Program-made: the position numbers and the translations under genes
Shown: piece by piece, positions 17,156-26,553 of the stretch
Numbering within the stretch: the first letter of the stretch is position 1
How the letters are laid out: every line of letters begins with the position of its first letter
Notes under the pieces: model-generated
Told to the model about the DNA's origin: nothing
The model's input: only the letters and a program-made list of their open reading frames with translations
Databases searched by the model: none
NCBI GenBank assembly: GCA_963731205.1
Contig: CAVSUJ010000001.1
Coordinates: 682,001-746,000 of the forward strand
Direction of reading: 5' to 3'
DNA length: 64,000 nt
DNA from: DATAZK01 sp963731205
Lineage (GTDB): Bacteria; Actinomycetota; Actinomycetes; Frankiales; Frankiaceae

Positions 17156-19745
17156 ACGCGGAGAGCACGCGGTAGCAGTCGTAGACGCCTTCGATGCCAC
17201 GTACTGCGCCGAGCAGATGGCCGAGATGCTTGGTTTCGCCCATTTCAAAGGTGAATCGGCTGACGGCGACCCGGTCACGGGTGGTGGTGACGGAGGCGGA
17301 AAGGATGTTGACGTGGTGGTCTGAGAGCACCCGGGTGACGTCGGACAGCAGCCTCGTCCGGTCGAGTGCCTCGACCTGGATCGCGACCAGGAAGACCGAG
17401 GCGGACGACGGCGCCCACTCGACCTCGACGATCCGATCGCCGCCGCTGGTGAGCGCGTTGACGTTGGGGCAGTCGCCCCGGTGGACCGAGACGCCCTTGC
17501 CCCGCGTGACGAATCCGAGAATGGGATCGCCCGGCATCGGCGTGCAGCAGCGGGCGAGCTTCACCCAGACGTCGCTGGCGCCCTTGACGATGACGCCGGG
17601 ATCGGCGCTCGGCAGGGTGCGCTTGGTGCTCGGGACCATCGTCTCGGCGATGTCTTCGACGGCACCTTCGGGGCCGCCGAACGACTGCACGAGACGGTGC
17701 ACGACGCTCTGCGCGCTGACGTGCCCTTCACCGACGGCGGCATACAGCGAGGAGACGTCGTTGTAGCGCATCTCCTTGGCCAGCGTGGTCATCGCGTCGC
17801 CGCCGAGCAGCCGCTGCAGCGGAAGGCCTTGCTTGCGCATCGCGCGCAAGATCGCGTCGCGGCCTTCCTCTATGGCGTCTTCCCGGCGTTCCTTGGCAAA
17901 CCACTGCCGGATCTTGCTGCGCGCCCGGCCGGAGCGGACGAACGTCATCCAGTCGCGACTGGGCCCGGCCGTGGGCGACTTGGAGGTGAAGATCTCGACG
18001 GTGTCACCGTTGTCGAGCGGGCTCTCCAGCGGAACCAGCCGGCCGTTGATCCGTGCGCCGATACAACGATGGCCCACTTCGGTGTGCACGGAGTAGGCAT
18101 AGTCGACAGGAGTGGAGCCCGACGGCAGGCTGACGACGTCGCCCTTGGGCGTGAACACGAAGACCTCGCTGCCCTGCAGGTCGAATCGCAGGCTGTCGAG
18201 GAACTCGCTCGGATCGCTCGTCTCGCGCTGCCAGTCGAGCATCTGGCGCAGCCAGGCGAGCTGATCGCCCTTGTCGGGACTGTCCGGGGACAGCGGAGTC
18301 GGGCGGTTGACCTCGGAGGTCGGCTGGTTGCCGCCGCGGGTGCCTTCCTTGTACTTCCAGTGGGCGGCGATGCCGTACTCGGCCCGCTGGTGCATGGTGT
18401 GGGTGCGGATCTGCAGCTCCACCGGCTTGCCCTCGGGTCCGATCACGGTGGTGTGCAGCGACTGGTACATGTTGAACTTGGGCATCGCGATGTAGTCCTT
18501 GAACCGGCCCGGAACGGGCTGCCAGTTCGCATGAATCGTGCCCAGGCTGGCGTAGCAATCGCGTACCGAATCCACCAGCACGCGCACCCCGACCAGGTCG
18601 TAGATGTCGGCGAAGTCGCGCTCGCGGACAATCATCTTCTGATAGATCGAGTAGTAGTGCTTGGGTCGGCCGCTGACCGAGGACTTGATCTTCGCGTCGC
18701 GCAGCTGATTGGCGACGAGCGCCGTGACGCTCGACAGGTACGTATCGCGGCTGGGCTGCCGCTCGCTGACGAGGCGGACGATCTCCTCGTAGCGCTTCGG
18801 ATACAGGGTGGCGAACGCGAGGTCCTCGAGCTCCCACTTGACCGTGTTCATGCCCAGCCGGTGGGCCAGCGGCGCGTAGATCTCGAGTGTCTCGCGGGCT
18901 TTGCGCTCCTGCTTGTGCGGCGGCAGGAAGCGCAAGGTGCGCATGTTGTGCAGCCGGTCAGCCAGCTTGACGACGAGCACGCGGGGGTCGCGGGCCATCG
19001 CCACGACCATCTTGCGGATCGTCTCGCTCTGAGCCGCGCGCGCCGCCTCGGCAGCATCGGCACGGTCAGGGGTCTTGACCCGGTCGAGCTTGGTGACCCC
19101 GTCGACGATGATCCCGACCAGCTCGCCGAACTGGCGCGTCACCCGCTCGAGGCCCACCTCGGTGTCCTCGACCGTGTCGTGCAGCAGCGCGGCCGCCAAC
19201 GTGGGGGCATCCATCCCGAGGTCGGCGAGGATGCCGGCGACAGCCAGGGGATGCGTGATGTACGGGTCTCCGGAACGCCGGACCTGACCCTCATGGGCCC
19301 GCTCGGCGAACTCGTAGGCGCGCTTGACCAGACCCACCTCTGCCTTGGGGTGGGCTGCCCGCAGAGCGCGCAGGATCGGCTCGACGGCGGCGGGCGAGGA
19401 AGGGCGCCCGGGCGTGAGCCGTGCCAACCGGTTACGCACCCGCCGGTTCGCCGCGGTGCCCTCATGGCCGAGCCGCGGTACGACCGGGGTGGCCTCATCG
19501 CCCGGGTCGGCGCGCTCGGGGCGGCGGACGAGCGGGGGAAGGAAGGCTTCGAAACCGGTGGCGGTCTTCTCCACCCTGCCGGCGGCTATGGCGTCGAGAT
19601 GGCCGGCTTCTGACCCGTCGTCGATCGCGGGGTCGGCTTTCGCCGGGTTGGCCGCGGGGTCGGCCCTGTCAAAAGGGCGCGCGGGCTCGGTGGTCTCGGC
19701 CGCCGGGGCGACGGGAGCCGCGGCTGGGCTCGGGCCATCCGACAC
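17148..19745 (-). CDS. relA: Bifunctional (p)ppGpp synthetase/hydrolase Rel
   Basis: This 865-residue long RSH protein makes and degrades the stringent-response alarmone. In order it has a low-complexity N-terminal extension (about 1-120), an HD hydrolase domain with an intact HDTVEDTEV motif (about 185), the synthetase domain including GRFKDYIAMPKFNMYQS and ELQIRTHTMHQRAEYG, a TGS domain (VFTPKGDVVSLPSGS), a helical/zinc-finger-like region with CCTPMPGDPI, and a C-terminal ACT domain (ALDRTRLLSDVTRVL). Both activities should be intact. It is about 75 residues longer than mycobacterial Rel, mostly at the N-terminus. The GTG start has GGAAGGAG upstream. Confidence 0.97.
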   Translation of the reverse strand: MSDGPSPAAAPVAPAAETTEPARPFDRADPAANPAKADPAIDDGSEAGHLDAIAAGRVEKTATGFEAFLPPLVRRPERADPGDEATPVVPRLGHEGTAANRRVRNRLARLTPGRPSSPAAVEPILRALRAAHPKAEVGLVKRAYEFAERAHEGQVRRSGDPYITHPLAVAGILADLGMDAPTLAAALLHDTVEDTEVGLERVTRQFGELVGIIVDGVTKLDRVKTPDRADAAEAARAAQSETIRKMVVAMARDPRVLVVKLADRLHNMRTLRFLPPHKQERKARETLEIYAPLAHRLGMNTVKWELEDLAFATLYPKRYEEIVRLVSERQPSRDTYLSSVTALVANQLRDAKIKSSVSGRPKHYYSIYQKMIVRERDFADIYDLVGVRVLVDSVRDCYASLGTIHANWQPVPGRFKDYIAMPKFNMYQSLHTTVIGPEGKPVELQIRTHTMHQRAEYGIAAHWKYKEGTRGGNQPTSEVNRPTPLSPDSPDKGDQLAWLRQMLDWQRETSDPSEFLDSLRFDLQGSEVFVFTPKGDVVSLPSGSTPVDYAYSVHTEVGHRCIGARINGRLVPLESPLDNGDTVEIFTSKSPTAGPSRDWMTFVRSGRARSKIRQWFAKERREDAIEEGRDAILRAMRKQGLPLQRLLGGDAMTTLAKEMRYNDVSSLYAAVGEGHVSAQSVVHRLVQSFGGPEGAVEDIAETMVPSTKRTLPSADPGVIVKGASDVWVKLARCCTPMPGDPILGFVTRGKGVSVHRGDCPNVNALTSGGDRIVEVEWAPSSASVFLVAIQVEALDRTRLLSDVTRVLSDHHVNILSASVTTTRDRVAVSRFTFEMGETKHLGHLLGAVRGIEGVYDCYRVLSASN

Positions 19746-19803
19746 CGGCGGCTCCTTCCCAGGTCGCAGCGTCTATCGAGTCCTGACGAGCCCAACATTG
19801 GCT

Positions 19804-19809
19804 GTATAT
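19804..19809 (-). promoter_or_regulatory. Possible -10 element upstream of relA
   Basis: Reading the minus strand, TATATA occurs about 60 bases before the relA GTG, inside an otherwise GC-rich gap between apt and relA. No convincing -35 box is seen at 16-18 bases. Extended AT-rich -10 elements without a clear -35 are common in actinobacteria. This is a weak prediction. Confidence 0.3.
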
Positions 19810-19910
19810 AAGGTAACCCCCGACCGGCCTGCGGCGTTCCCCCGGATACCTGTGTGACGTCTGCGACACGCCCCAGCTCGCCTTCACCAGCCCCCGGCGT
19901 CCTGGCCTGC

Positions 19911-20480
19911 TCAGACGACCAGCAGCGGGCAGACCGGGAGCGCTCCCAGCCGAGCCCGGCCGCCCAGCGCTGCCAGCTCCAGCAGGACCGCCAGCCCGCT
20001 GATCGCCGCACCCGCCGCACTGAGCAGGTCACGGGCGGCACGTGCGGTGCCCCCTGTGGCAAGGACGTCGTCGATCAGCAGTATGCGATCGCTGCTCGCC
20101 ACCGAGTCGCCCTGGATCTCCAGCGTTGCGGTGCCGTACTCCAGCGCGTATTCGATCCGGCGCGTCTCGCCCGGAAGCTTGCCCGCCTTGCGGATCGGCA
20201 CGATGCCCACGCCCGCCGCCACTGCTACCGGCGCGGCCAGCAGAAAGCCCCGGGCCTCGATGCCCGCCACCTTGGTGACGTTGCTGCGCCGGGCCAGCTC
20301 GGCAAGCGCGGCGACCACGGCGCCGAGCCCGTCAGCGTCGCCCAGTACCGGAACGATGTCCTTGAACAGCACCCCCGGAAGCGGGAAATCCGCCACGTCC
20401 CGAGTCAAACGGCGTAGTACGTCCTGCGCTGCGACGACGGCGGGGGTCAGCTCGGAGAAACAGTCGGCGCCTGCCGTCAC
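19911..20480 (-). CDS. apt: Adenine phosphoribosyltransferase
   Basis: This 189-residue type I phosphoribosyltransferase converts adenine and PRPP to AMP. It shows the Apt hallmark FPLPGVLFKDI, the GIEARGFLLAAPVA segment and the PRPP-binding loop ILLIDDVLATGGTA. It has a slightly long N-terminus compared with E. coli Apt. The start overlaps the secF stop by four bases and relA follows after about 165 bases, the order secD-secF-apt-relA familiar from actinobacteria. Confidence 0.96.
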   Translation of the reverse strand: MTAGADCFSELTPAVVAAQDVLRRLTRDVADFPLPGVLFKDIVPVLGDADGLGAVVAALAELARRSNVTKVAGIEARGFLLAAPVAVAAGVGIVPIRKAGKLPGETRRIEYALEYGTATLEIQGDSVASSDRILLIDDVLATGGTARAARDLLSAAGAAISGLAVLLELAALGGRARLGALPVCPLLVV

Positions 20481-21694
20481 CGGCGCTTCTTGCCACTCGG
20501 TCGTCCTCGATTGCCGCGCTTGGCCGGCCGGCGCGGCGCACCACCGACACCCGCCCGGACCGGCGTCACGACCGGTGCCGTTGACTCGATGTCCTCGCCG
20601 GTGTCGGCAACATCGGCCGGATTGACGGCGTCGACCTGGGTGTCCTGGTCCGGCTTGTTCATCACGACCGTGGCCCGGCCGGAACGTGCCCTCTCGGTGG
20701 CCGGGCGGCTGGTGCGCTCGCTGCGTGCCTCGCGGGCGACCTCGGCCGCCTGCGAGCGAGCGATCTTGGCCCGCAACGCCTTCATCTGCGGCTCGCGCTC
20801 CTTGAAGTCCACCAGCAGCGGGGTCGCCACGAAGATCGACGAGTAAGCCCCGGAGGCCAGGCCGACCAGCTGCGCGAGCGCCAGATCCTTGAGCGTTCCG
20901 GCGCCGAGCAGGCCGGCGCCGATGAACAGCAGCGACGCCACCGGCAGCAGGGCGATGAGCGATGTGTTGATCGAGCGCATCAGGGTCTGGTTGACCGCTT
21001 CGTTGGCCGCCTGGGTGTAGGTCTTGCGCCCGGCGATCACGAGGCCGGCGGTATTCTCCCGGACCTTGTCGAAGACGACAACTGTGTCATAGAGCGAGAA
21101 ACCGAGGATGGTCAGCACCGCAATGACCGTGGCCGGAGTGACCTCGAAACCCACCAGCGAATAGACGCCGGCGGTGACTATCAGGTCGTGCAGGAGCGCG
21201 ACGATGGCCGCCGCGGCCATCTTGGGTTCGAAGCGCAGCGAGATGTAGATCATCACCAGGACAAGGAAGACGACCAGTCCCTCGACCGACTTCGTCGTGA
21301 CCGAGGAACCCCAGGACGCACCGAAGCTCGTCGAGTTCACGGTCTTGGTGTCGAACTTCTGCTGCAGGATCGAGATGACGTGCTCGCTCTGAGCTTCCGT
21401 GATCGGTTTGGTCTGGATCCGGATGCTCGGCGGTGATGAGCTCAGCGACTGCGCGACCTCGACCTGGATACCGGTGCCGTCGAGCGCCGAACGCGCCTGG
21501 GTGACGGTGTGGCCGTTGGCCGGGAAGTCGAATTCGGCGCCGCCCTTGAAGTCGATGCCGAACTGGAAACCGCGGATCAGCATGCTGGCGATGCAGATCA
21601 CGATGAAGACACCGCTGATCGTGTACCAGCGGCGACGGTGTCCGATGAAGTCGTAGGACACTTCGCCGCGGTAGAGCCGGCTGGCGAGGGACAT
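20477..21694 (-). CDS. secF: Protein translocase subunit SecF
   Basis: This 405-residue inner-membrane partner of SecD helps pull exported proteins across the membrane using the proton gradient. It has an N-terminal helix, the FQFGIDFKGGAEFDF motif, and five C-terminal helices carrying VALLHDLIVTAGVYSL and the conserved FSLYDTVVVFDKVREN. A long charged C-terminal tail (from about residue 300, with RPATERARSGRATVV and ending in GNRGRPSGKKRR) is typical of high-GC actinobacteria. Only two bases separate it from secD; its stop overlaps apt. Confidence 0.96.
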   Translation of the reverse strand: MSLASRLYRGEVSYDFIGHRRRWYTISGVFIVICIASMLIRGFQFGIDFKGGAEFDFPANGHTVTQARSALDGTGIQVEVAQSLSSSPPSIRIQTKPITEAQSEHVISILQQKFDTKTVNSTSFGASWGSSVTTKSVEGLVVFLVLVMIYISLRFEPKMAAAAIVALLHDLIVTAGVYSLVGFEVTPATVIAVLTILGFSLYDTVVVFDKVRENTAGLVIAGRKTYTQAANEAVNQTLMRSINTSLIALLPVASLLFIGAGLLGAGTLKDLALAQLVGLASGAYSSIFVATPLLVDFKEREPQMKALRAKIARSQAAEVAREARSERTSRPATERARSGRATVVMNKPDQDTQVDAVNPADVADTGEDIESTAPVVTPVRAGVGGAPRRPAKRGNRGRPSGKKRR

Positions 21695-21696
21695 CG

Positions 21697-23658
21697 TCAG
21701 CTCCCCTCGCGGTCGGCTGAGTCGGCAGTGTCCACAGCGGCGCCCGGGCTCACGTTCGATTCTTCCTCAGGGGTAGCAGCACGCTTGGCGAGCTTGGGTC
21801 GCGGGGCGGGACCGGCCGTCGCGACGGACGTGGTGCCCAATGCCTTCGTCGACAGTCCGCTGTAGCGGCTCGTCGAGAACAGCCGGCGACGAACCAGGAG
21901 GGTCACGACCGGCTTGGTGAACAGGAACACCACGACCAGGTCGAGGATGGTCGACAGGCCGAGGGTGAACGCGAATCCGCGCACCGAGCCGATCGAGAGG
22001 TAGTACAGAGCCGCGGCGGCGAGGAACGACACGGTGTCAGCCGACAGGATCGTGCGCCGTGCCCGCACCCAACTTCGTTCGACACTGGCACGTACCGTGC
22101 GACCCTCGTGCACCTCGTCTTTCAGGCGTTCATAGAAGACGACGAACGAGTCAGCGGTGATACCCACGGCGACAATGAAGCCGGCGATACCAGCCAGCGT
22201 CAGGGTGAAGTTGATGATCTGGCCCAGCTCGACCACGCACGCGTAAGTCAGGGCTGCCGACACTGCCAGCGATGCGATGGTCACGATGCCCATCGCCCGG
22301 TAGTAGATGAACGAGTAGATGACCACCAGGCCCAGGCCGATCGCACCGGCGAGCAGGCCCGCGTTGAGCGACTCCTTGCCAAGTGTGGCGGAGATGTCGC
22401 TGACCTGGGACTCGGTGAAGGTGAGCGGCAGGGCGCCGTACTTGAGGACGTTGGCGAGGTTGGAGGACGAGGACTCGGTGAAGCTACCGGTGATCTCGGC
22501 CGAGCCGGCAATGCGCTCCTGGATGACGGGCGCCGACTGGACGACGCCGTCGAGCACGATCGCGAGCTGGCAGGTGACCGGTGGGGTAGCTGCCGGAGCG
22601 CTGCTCTTCGGGCACCCGGTGCCCTTGGAGATCGTGTCGGTCAGGTTGGCCCACTGGGTCTGGCCCTTGCCGTTGAAATCGACGTTGACGATCCACTGAC
22701 CGGTACTCGTGCCGTTGACCCCGGTCTGGATGGTCGACTGCGCGCCGCTGACGGCGGTGCCCTTGAGGCTGGCCGGCTGCAGCGCGTACTCGACCGTGTT
22801 GGTGGTGTCGCACCCGACGACCCAGTCGGTGGCCGGCGCGTCAGCGACCGCCTGGCCCTCGGCCGTGCCCGGCTTGGGGCACGGGTACGCCAGCTGTGCG
22901 GTGATGCAGGTCGGGGGCGTCGTGCCGCTGCCCTTGGCGGTGACGCAATGCGTGGAGGCCGTGGTGGGCGGGAGGGTCGCGGTCGCCTGCGAGGACGGGA
23001 CCGGAACCACCGCCGAGGCGCTGGCCGACGGGGTCACGGCACTGGTCGACGCGACAGGGACGGCAGGCACAGCGGCCTGGCCGGTCAGCGAAGACGCCGA
23101 AGCCGACGGGCTCGCGCTCGACGCGCTGGGAGTGGCACTCGCCTTCGCCGTTGGAGTGGCTGATGCCTTGGGCGACGTCGAGGCGCTCGGAGTCGCCGTG
23201 GGAGTCGGCGTGGGACTCGCCGTCGGACTCGCGGTGGGAGCCTGCACTTCGGCGGCCGGAATCCGGAAGGTCAGCTGGGCGGTCTGGCCTACGAGCTTGA
23301 CGACCTCGGCGCGTCCCTTGCCCGGGACGGAGATCTCGATGTCGTTCTTGGCGCGTACGACATCGGCTTCGGCGACACCGAGACCGTCGACCCGCTGGCG
23401 GATGATGTCCACCGCCTGATCGACGGAGCTGCTCGGGACCTTCGCGTTGGGATTGCCGCTCGCGACCTTCGGCGTCAGCGTGACGCTCGTGCCGCCCTGC
23501 AGGTCAAGACCCAGCTTCGGGGTGGTGTGGCCGCTGATGAACATCGTGGAGTACAGCGCGATGAAGATCACCGCGAGCGCGCCGAGACGGATCAGGATCG
23601 GCCGGGTGCTTGCGGCTCCGCGCGTGACGCGGGTCGGGCGCCGCGCAGGTCCAGCCAC
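21697..23658 (-). CDS. secD: Protein translocase subunit SecD with a long low-complexity insert
   Basis: This 653-residue protein has an N-terminal helix (about 22-42), the GLDLQGGTSVTL motif at the start of the exported P1 domain, and a C-terminal six-helix region with YSFIYYRAMGIVTI, ITADSFVVFYERLKDE and SADTVSFLAAA. Between about residues 140 and 234 (nucleotides 22957-23241) the P1 domain is interrupted by a Ser/Ala/Thr/Pro tract with SPT, PTPT and SASA runs. Such inserts occur in actinobacterial SecD, but this one is long. It is followed by secF after two bases. Confidence 0.95.
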   Translation of the reverse strand: MAGPARRPTRVTRGAASTRPILIRLGALAVIFIALYSTMFISGHTTPKLGLDLQGGTSVTLTPKVASGNPNAKVPSSSVDQAVDIIRQRVDGLGVAEADVVRAKNDIEISVPGKGRAEVVKLVGQTAQLTFRIPAAEVQAPTASPTASPTPTPTATPSASTSPKASATPTAKASATPSASSASPSASASSLTGQAAVPAVPVASTSAVTPSASASAVVPVPSSQATATLPPTTASTHCVTAKGSGTTPPTCITAQLAYPCPKPGTAEGQAVADAPATDWVVGCDTTNTVEYALQPASLKGTAVSGAQSTIQTGVNGTSTGQWIVNVDFNGKGQTQWANLTDTISKGTGCPKSSAPAATPPVTCQLAIVLDGVVQSAPVIQERIAGSAEITGSFTESSSSNLANVLKYGALPLTFTESQVSDISATLGKESLNAGLLAGAIGLGLVVIYSFIYYRAMGIVTIASLAVSAALTYACVVELGQIINFTLTLAGIAGFIVAVGITADSFVVFYERLKDEVHEGRTVRASVERSWVRARRTILSADTVSFLAAAALYYLSIGSVRGFAFTLGLSTILDLVVVFLFTKPVVTLLVRRRLFSTSRYSGLSTKALGTTSVATAGPAPRPKLAKRAATPEEESNVSPGAAVDTADSADREGS

Positions 23659-23813
23659 AGGTCTTCCCTCTCGGTTTGCGGTCAGCGAAGGCGGCAGTGC
23701 CGTCGCCCGAATGGAGTATCGCCCGCGAACGGCCTGATTTCAGTCATCGGACCGCCCTTCTGGCTTCGCGATCGCTGACAATTCAGCCGAGGCGGCCAAC
23801 CCTCACCGGCAGG

Positions 23814-24191
23814 TCAAGGGTTGGTGGGTGGCTCTTTGTCCAGGTCAATCGACGGCGGCTGGGGCTCGTCGTCGTCCAGCGGTTCCGCGCCTTCCGGAGC
23901 ATCGAGCACCCGGGAGACCGCCGCGCGCGCGTACCTGGAGTGCACGCCAGGCGCGACTTCGAGCACGACGACGCCGTCATCCTCCACATCGACGACCGTG
24001 GCGAACAGGCCCGCGGTGGTCATGACCTTCGAGCCGACCTTGAGCGCGGACTGCATCTGCTGGCCTTGCGTCTTGCGCTTGCGCTGCGTGTAGAACAGGA
24101 AGCCGACCATGGCCACCAGCAGCAGCGGAAAGATCAGCCCGACGCTGCTACTGCTCTTCGACGTCGCGGCGAACACCACTGCTGAAGTCAC
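23814..24191 (-). CDS. yajC: Preprotein translocase accessory subunit YajC
   Basis: This 125-residue protein has one membrane helix (LIFPLLLVAMVGFLFYT), then the YajC signature RKRKTQGQQMQSALKVGSKV and MTTAGLFATV, with an acidic C-terminal tail. YajC joins SecD and SecF in the holotranslocon. It lies upstream of secD with a 155-base gap, which is large for the operon and may hold an internal promoter. It begins about 40 bases after the ruvB stop. Confidence 0.94.
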   Translation of the reverse strand: MTSAVVFAATSKSSSSVGLIFPLLLVAMVGFLFYTQRKRKTQGQQMQSALKVGSKVMTTAGLFATVVDVEDDGVVVLEVAPGVHSRYARAAVSRVLDAPEGAEPLDDDEPQPPSIDLDKEPPTNP

Positions 24192-24232
24192 GCGCCGAGT
24201 CTAGGCAGGTGCGGCGCCGGTTGGCGGCATGC

Positions 24233-25312
24233 TCAGCCGAACAGAGTCGGCCATTGTCCGCGGATTGCGCTTCCGGGTGCTGCAGTCTGCGAGCCGGACC
24301 GTGTGGCGGCGCCCGGTAGCGGGGGCTCGATCCCGAGATGCGCGAAAGCTGCCGGCGTGGCCATCCGGCCGCGTGAGGTGCGGGCGAGCAGCCCGGCACG
24401 CAACAGGTACGGCTCGACGACCTCTTCGACCGTCTCGGACTCCTCGCCGACGGCGACGGCCAGCGTGCTGAGGCCGACGGGTCCGCCCCCGAATGCGGTG
24501 ACGAGAGTGGTGAGCACAGCGCGGTCCAGGCGGTCGAGCCCGCGCTTGTCGACGTCGAAGACCGCGAGCGCCGCCTCCGCCACCGGTTGGGTGACGACGC
24601 CTCCGGCGCGCACCTCGGCGTAGTCGCGGACCCGGCGCAGCAAACGGTTGGCGATGCGCGGGGTGCCGCGGGAACGGGACGCGACCTCGGCGGCGCCCTC
24701 GGACGTCAGGGAGACGCCGAGCAGCGCCGCGCTTCGGGCCAGGACCTGCTCGAGCTCAGGCTGGTCGTAGAAGTCCAGGTGGGCGACGAAGCCGAAGCGG
24801 TCATGCATCGGACCGGTGAGCAGGCCCGCCCGGGTGGTGGCGCCGACGAGCGTGAAAGGCGCGACGTCGAGCGGGATCGCCGTGGCACCCGGACCCTTTC
24901 CCAGCACCACGTCCACCCGGAAGTCCTCCATCGCCGAGTACAGCAGCTCCTCCGCCGGGCGCGCGATGCGGTGGATCTCGTCGATGAACAGCACCTCGCC
25001 CGGTCCGAGTGAGGTGAGGATCGCCACCAGATCGCCGGCCCGCTCGATCGCCGGCCCGGAGGTGATGCGCAGGCCGGCACCGAGCTCGGACGCGACGATC
25101 ATGGCGAGAGTCGTCTTGCCGAGCCCGGGCGGCCCGGAGAGCAGTACGTGATCAGGCGGCCGGCCGCGTGAGACAGCCCCTTCGAGGACGATGGAGAGCT
25201 GCTCGCGCACCTTGGGCTGGCCGATGAATTCGTCGAGCGTGCTGGGCCGTAGGCCCGCCTCGTAGGCGATCTCCTCGGGCGTGAGCTCGGCCGCGATCTC
25301 GGGGCTGGTCAC
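24233..25312 (-). CDS. ruvB: Holliday junction branch-migration helicase RuvB
   Basis: This 359-residue AAA+ motor drives branch migration on RuvA-bound junctions. It has RPSTLDEFIGQ, Walker A SGPPGLGKTTLA, Walker B VLFIDEIHR, sensor GATTRAGLL, the arginine-finger region RSRGTPRIANRLLRRVRD, and a C-terminal winged helix (YLLRAGLLARTSRGRMATP). The last 30 or so residues beyond the winged helix are a variable tail. The ATG overlaps the ruvA stop by four bases. Confidence 0.98.
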   Translation of the reverse strand: MTSPEIAAELTPEEIAYEAGLRPSTLDEFIGQPKVREQLSIVLEGAVSRGRPPDHVLLSGPPGLGKTTLAMIVASELGAGLRITSGPAIERAGDLVAILTSLGPGEVLFIDEIHRIARPAEELLYSAMEDFRVDVVLGKGPGATAIPLDVAPFTLVGATTRAGLLTGPMHDRFGFVAHLDFYDQPELEQVLARSAALLGVSLTSEGAAEVASRSRGTPRIANRLLRRVRDYAEVRAGGVVTQPVAEAALAVFDVDKRGLDRLDRAVLTTLVTAFGGGPVGLSTLAVAVGEESETVEEVVEPYLLRAGLLARTSRGRMATPAAFAHLGIEPPLPGAATRSGSQTAAPGSAIRGQWPTLFG

Positions 25313-25923
25313 GCCGGCCGCAACGCCGTCAGCGCCGAACGTAGGAGCACGGGCACCGACTGCTCGCCCTCGGCAGCCTGCACCGCGACGGCAGCGATCG
25401 CGTCGTCCACCTCACGCCCGCTGTAACCGAGGCCGGCGAGCGCGGTACGCAGCTGGTCCTCCCAGGTCTGTGGGCGCGATCCCTTGAAGGCGAGGACGGT
25501 GGCGCTGACCCCGGACCCAGAGGGTGCGCCCAGACGATCCTTGAGGTCCAGGACGATCCGCGCGGCACCTTTCTTGCCGATGCCCGGGACCTTGCACAAG
25601 GTGGTGAGGTCCTCGGTGGCAACGGCCCGCCGGATGTCGTCGGGCCGGAAGGTGGCGAGCACCGCCTGGGCCAGCCGCGGGCCCACCCCCGCCGCGGTCT
25701 GCAGCGCTTCGAAGACCTCACGCTCGTCAGCGTCGACGAAGCCGTAGAGCGTCAGCTCGGTCTCGCGCACCACCAGAGCGGTCGAAAGCGCGGCCGACTC
25801 CCCCACGCGCAGGCCGGCGAGCGTCGCCGGGGTGCAGGAGAGGGCAAGCCCTACTCCCCCGATTTCGACGATCGCGACGTCAGGGCCGACAGCGGCGACC
25901 TTGCCCGAAACGCTGGCGATCAT
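25309..25923 (-). CDS. ruvA: Holliday junction DNA-binding protein RuvA
   Basis: This 204-residue junction-binding subunit has an N-terminal OB fold (MIASVSGKVAAVGPDVAIVE), helix-hairpin-helix motifs (AAGVGPRLAQAVL and VPGIGKKGAARIVLDLKD), and a C-terminal domain III (LAGLGYSGREVDDAIAAV) that contacts RuvB. It overlaps ruvC at its start and ruvB at its end, so the three form a tight operon, controlled by the SOS box upstream of ruvC. Confidence 0.97.
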   Translation of the reverse strand: MIASVSGKVAAVGPDVAIVEIGGVGLALSCTPATLAGLRVGESAALSTALVVRETELTLYGFVDADEREVFEALQTAAGVGPRLAQAVLATFRPDDIRRAVATEDLTTLCKVPGIGKKGAARIVLDLKDRLGAPSGSGVSATVLAFKGSRPQTWEDQLRTALAGLGYSGREVDDAIAAVAVQAAEGEQSVPVLLRSALTALRPA

Positions 25924-26432
25924 GACCTACCTCCCAGGGCTGAGGCGTAACGAGCGAGCGCGGCGCCGCGCCACAGATGGCAGATCGCCAAGGCGAGCGC
26001 GTCGGCGGCATCTGCCGGGGTGGGGCGCTCGGTGAGCTTGAGCAGCCGGGTGACCATGGTGGTGACCTGCGCCTTGTCAGCCCGCCCGGAACCGGTCACG
26101 GCGGCCTTGACCTCGCTCGGGGTGTGCAACGCGACCGGCAGCCCGCGACGAGCAGCAGCGGCAATCGCGACGCCACCGGCCTGGGCCGTGCCCATCACCG
26201 TACGAACGTTGGCCTGGCTGAAGACGCGCTCCACGGCCACCGCGTCAGGCCGGTACTTCTCCAGCCACTGGTCGAGCATCGCGTCGATGGCGCCGAGCCG
26301 GTGGCCGATGTCGTCGCCGGCCGGCGTGCGGATGACATCGAAGGCCACCAGCGTTGCCTGGCCGGGCCGCAGGCTGTCGACGACGCCCAGGCCGCAGCGG
26401 GTCAGGCCGGGGTCGACTCCGAGCACCCGCAA
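25920..26432 (-). CDS. ruvC: Crossover junction endodeoxyribonuclease RuvC
   Basis: This enzyme cuts Holliday junctions. It carries the acidic active-site residues in context: RVLGVDPGLTRCG (first Asp), VAVERVFSQ (Glu) and ADAADALALAICH (two Asp). The longest frame starts at ATG 26459, but TTG 26432 is preferred: GGGAGG lies exactly six bases upstream, it gives the canonical start MRVLGVDPG, and it leaves space for the SOS box at 26464-26479. The resulting length is 170 residues. It is first in the ruvC-ruvA-ruvB operon. Confidence 0.96.
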   Translation of the reverse strand: MRVLGVDPGLTRCGLGVVDSLRPGQATLVAFDVIRTPAGDDIGHRLGAIDAMLDQWLEKYRPDAVAVERVFSQANVRTVMGTAQAGGVAIAAAARRGLPVALHTPSEVKAAVTGSGRADKAQVTTMVTRLLKLTERPTPADAADALALAICHLWRGAALARYASALGGRS

Positions 26433-26463
26433 GGCCGACCTCCCGTGACAGTGCCGCATAGCG

Positions 26464-26479
26464 GCGAACGCGTGTTCGA
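26464..26479 (-). promoter_or_regulatory. SOS box (LexA operator) controlling ruvCAB
   Basis: The sequence reads GCGAACGCGTGTTCGA, which fits the actinobacterial/Gram-positive LexA site CGAAC-N4-GTTCG with a perfect palindromic core. It sits 32 bases upstream of the chosen ruvC start. LexA control of ruvC is known in mycobacteria, so this operator should repress ruvCAB until DNA damage. Confidence 0.88.
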
Positions 26480-26553
26480 CGCTAAACCCGAACCGCGGTC
26501 ACACCAGGGAGTCAGCGGCGGCGTGTCGCCGCCAATACCGGCGCAAGAGCGCC

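Noticed and set aside
17481..19613. 710-residue open frame antisense to relA
   Set aside because: Same reason; relA on the other strand has complete domains and a ribosome-binding site.
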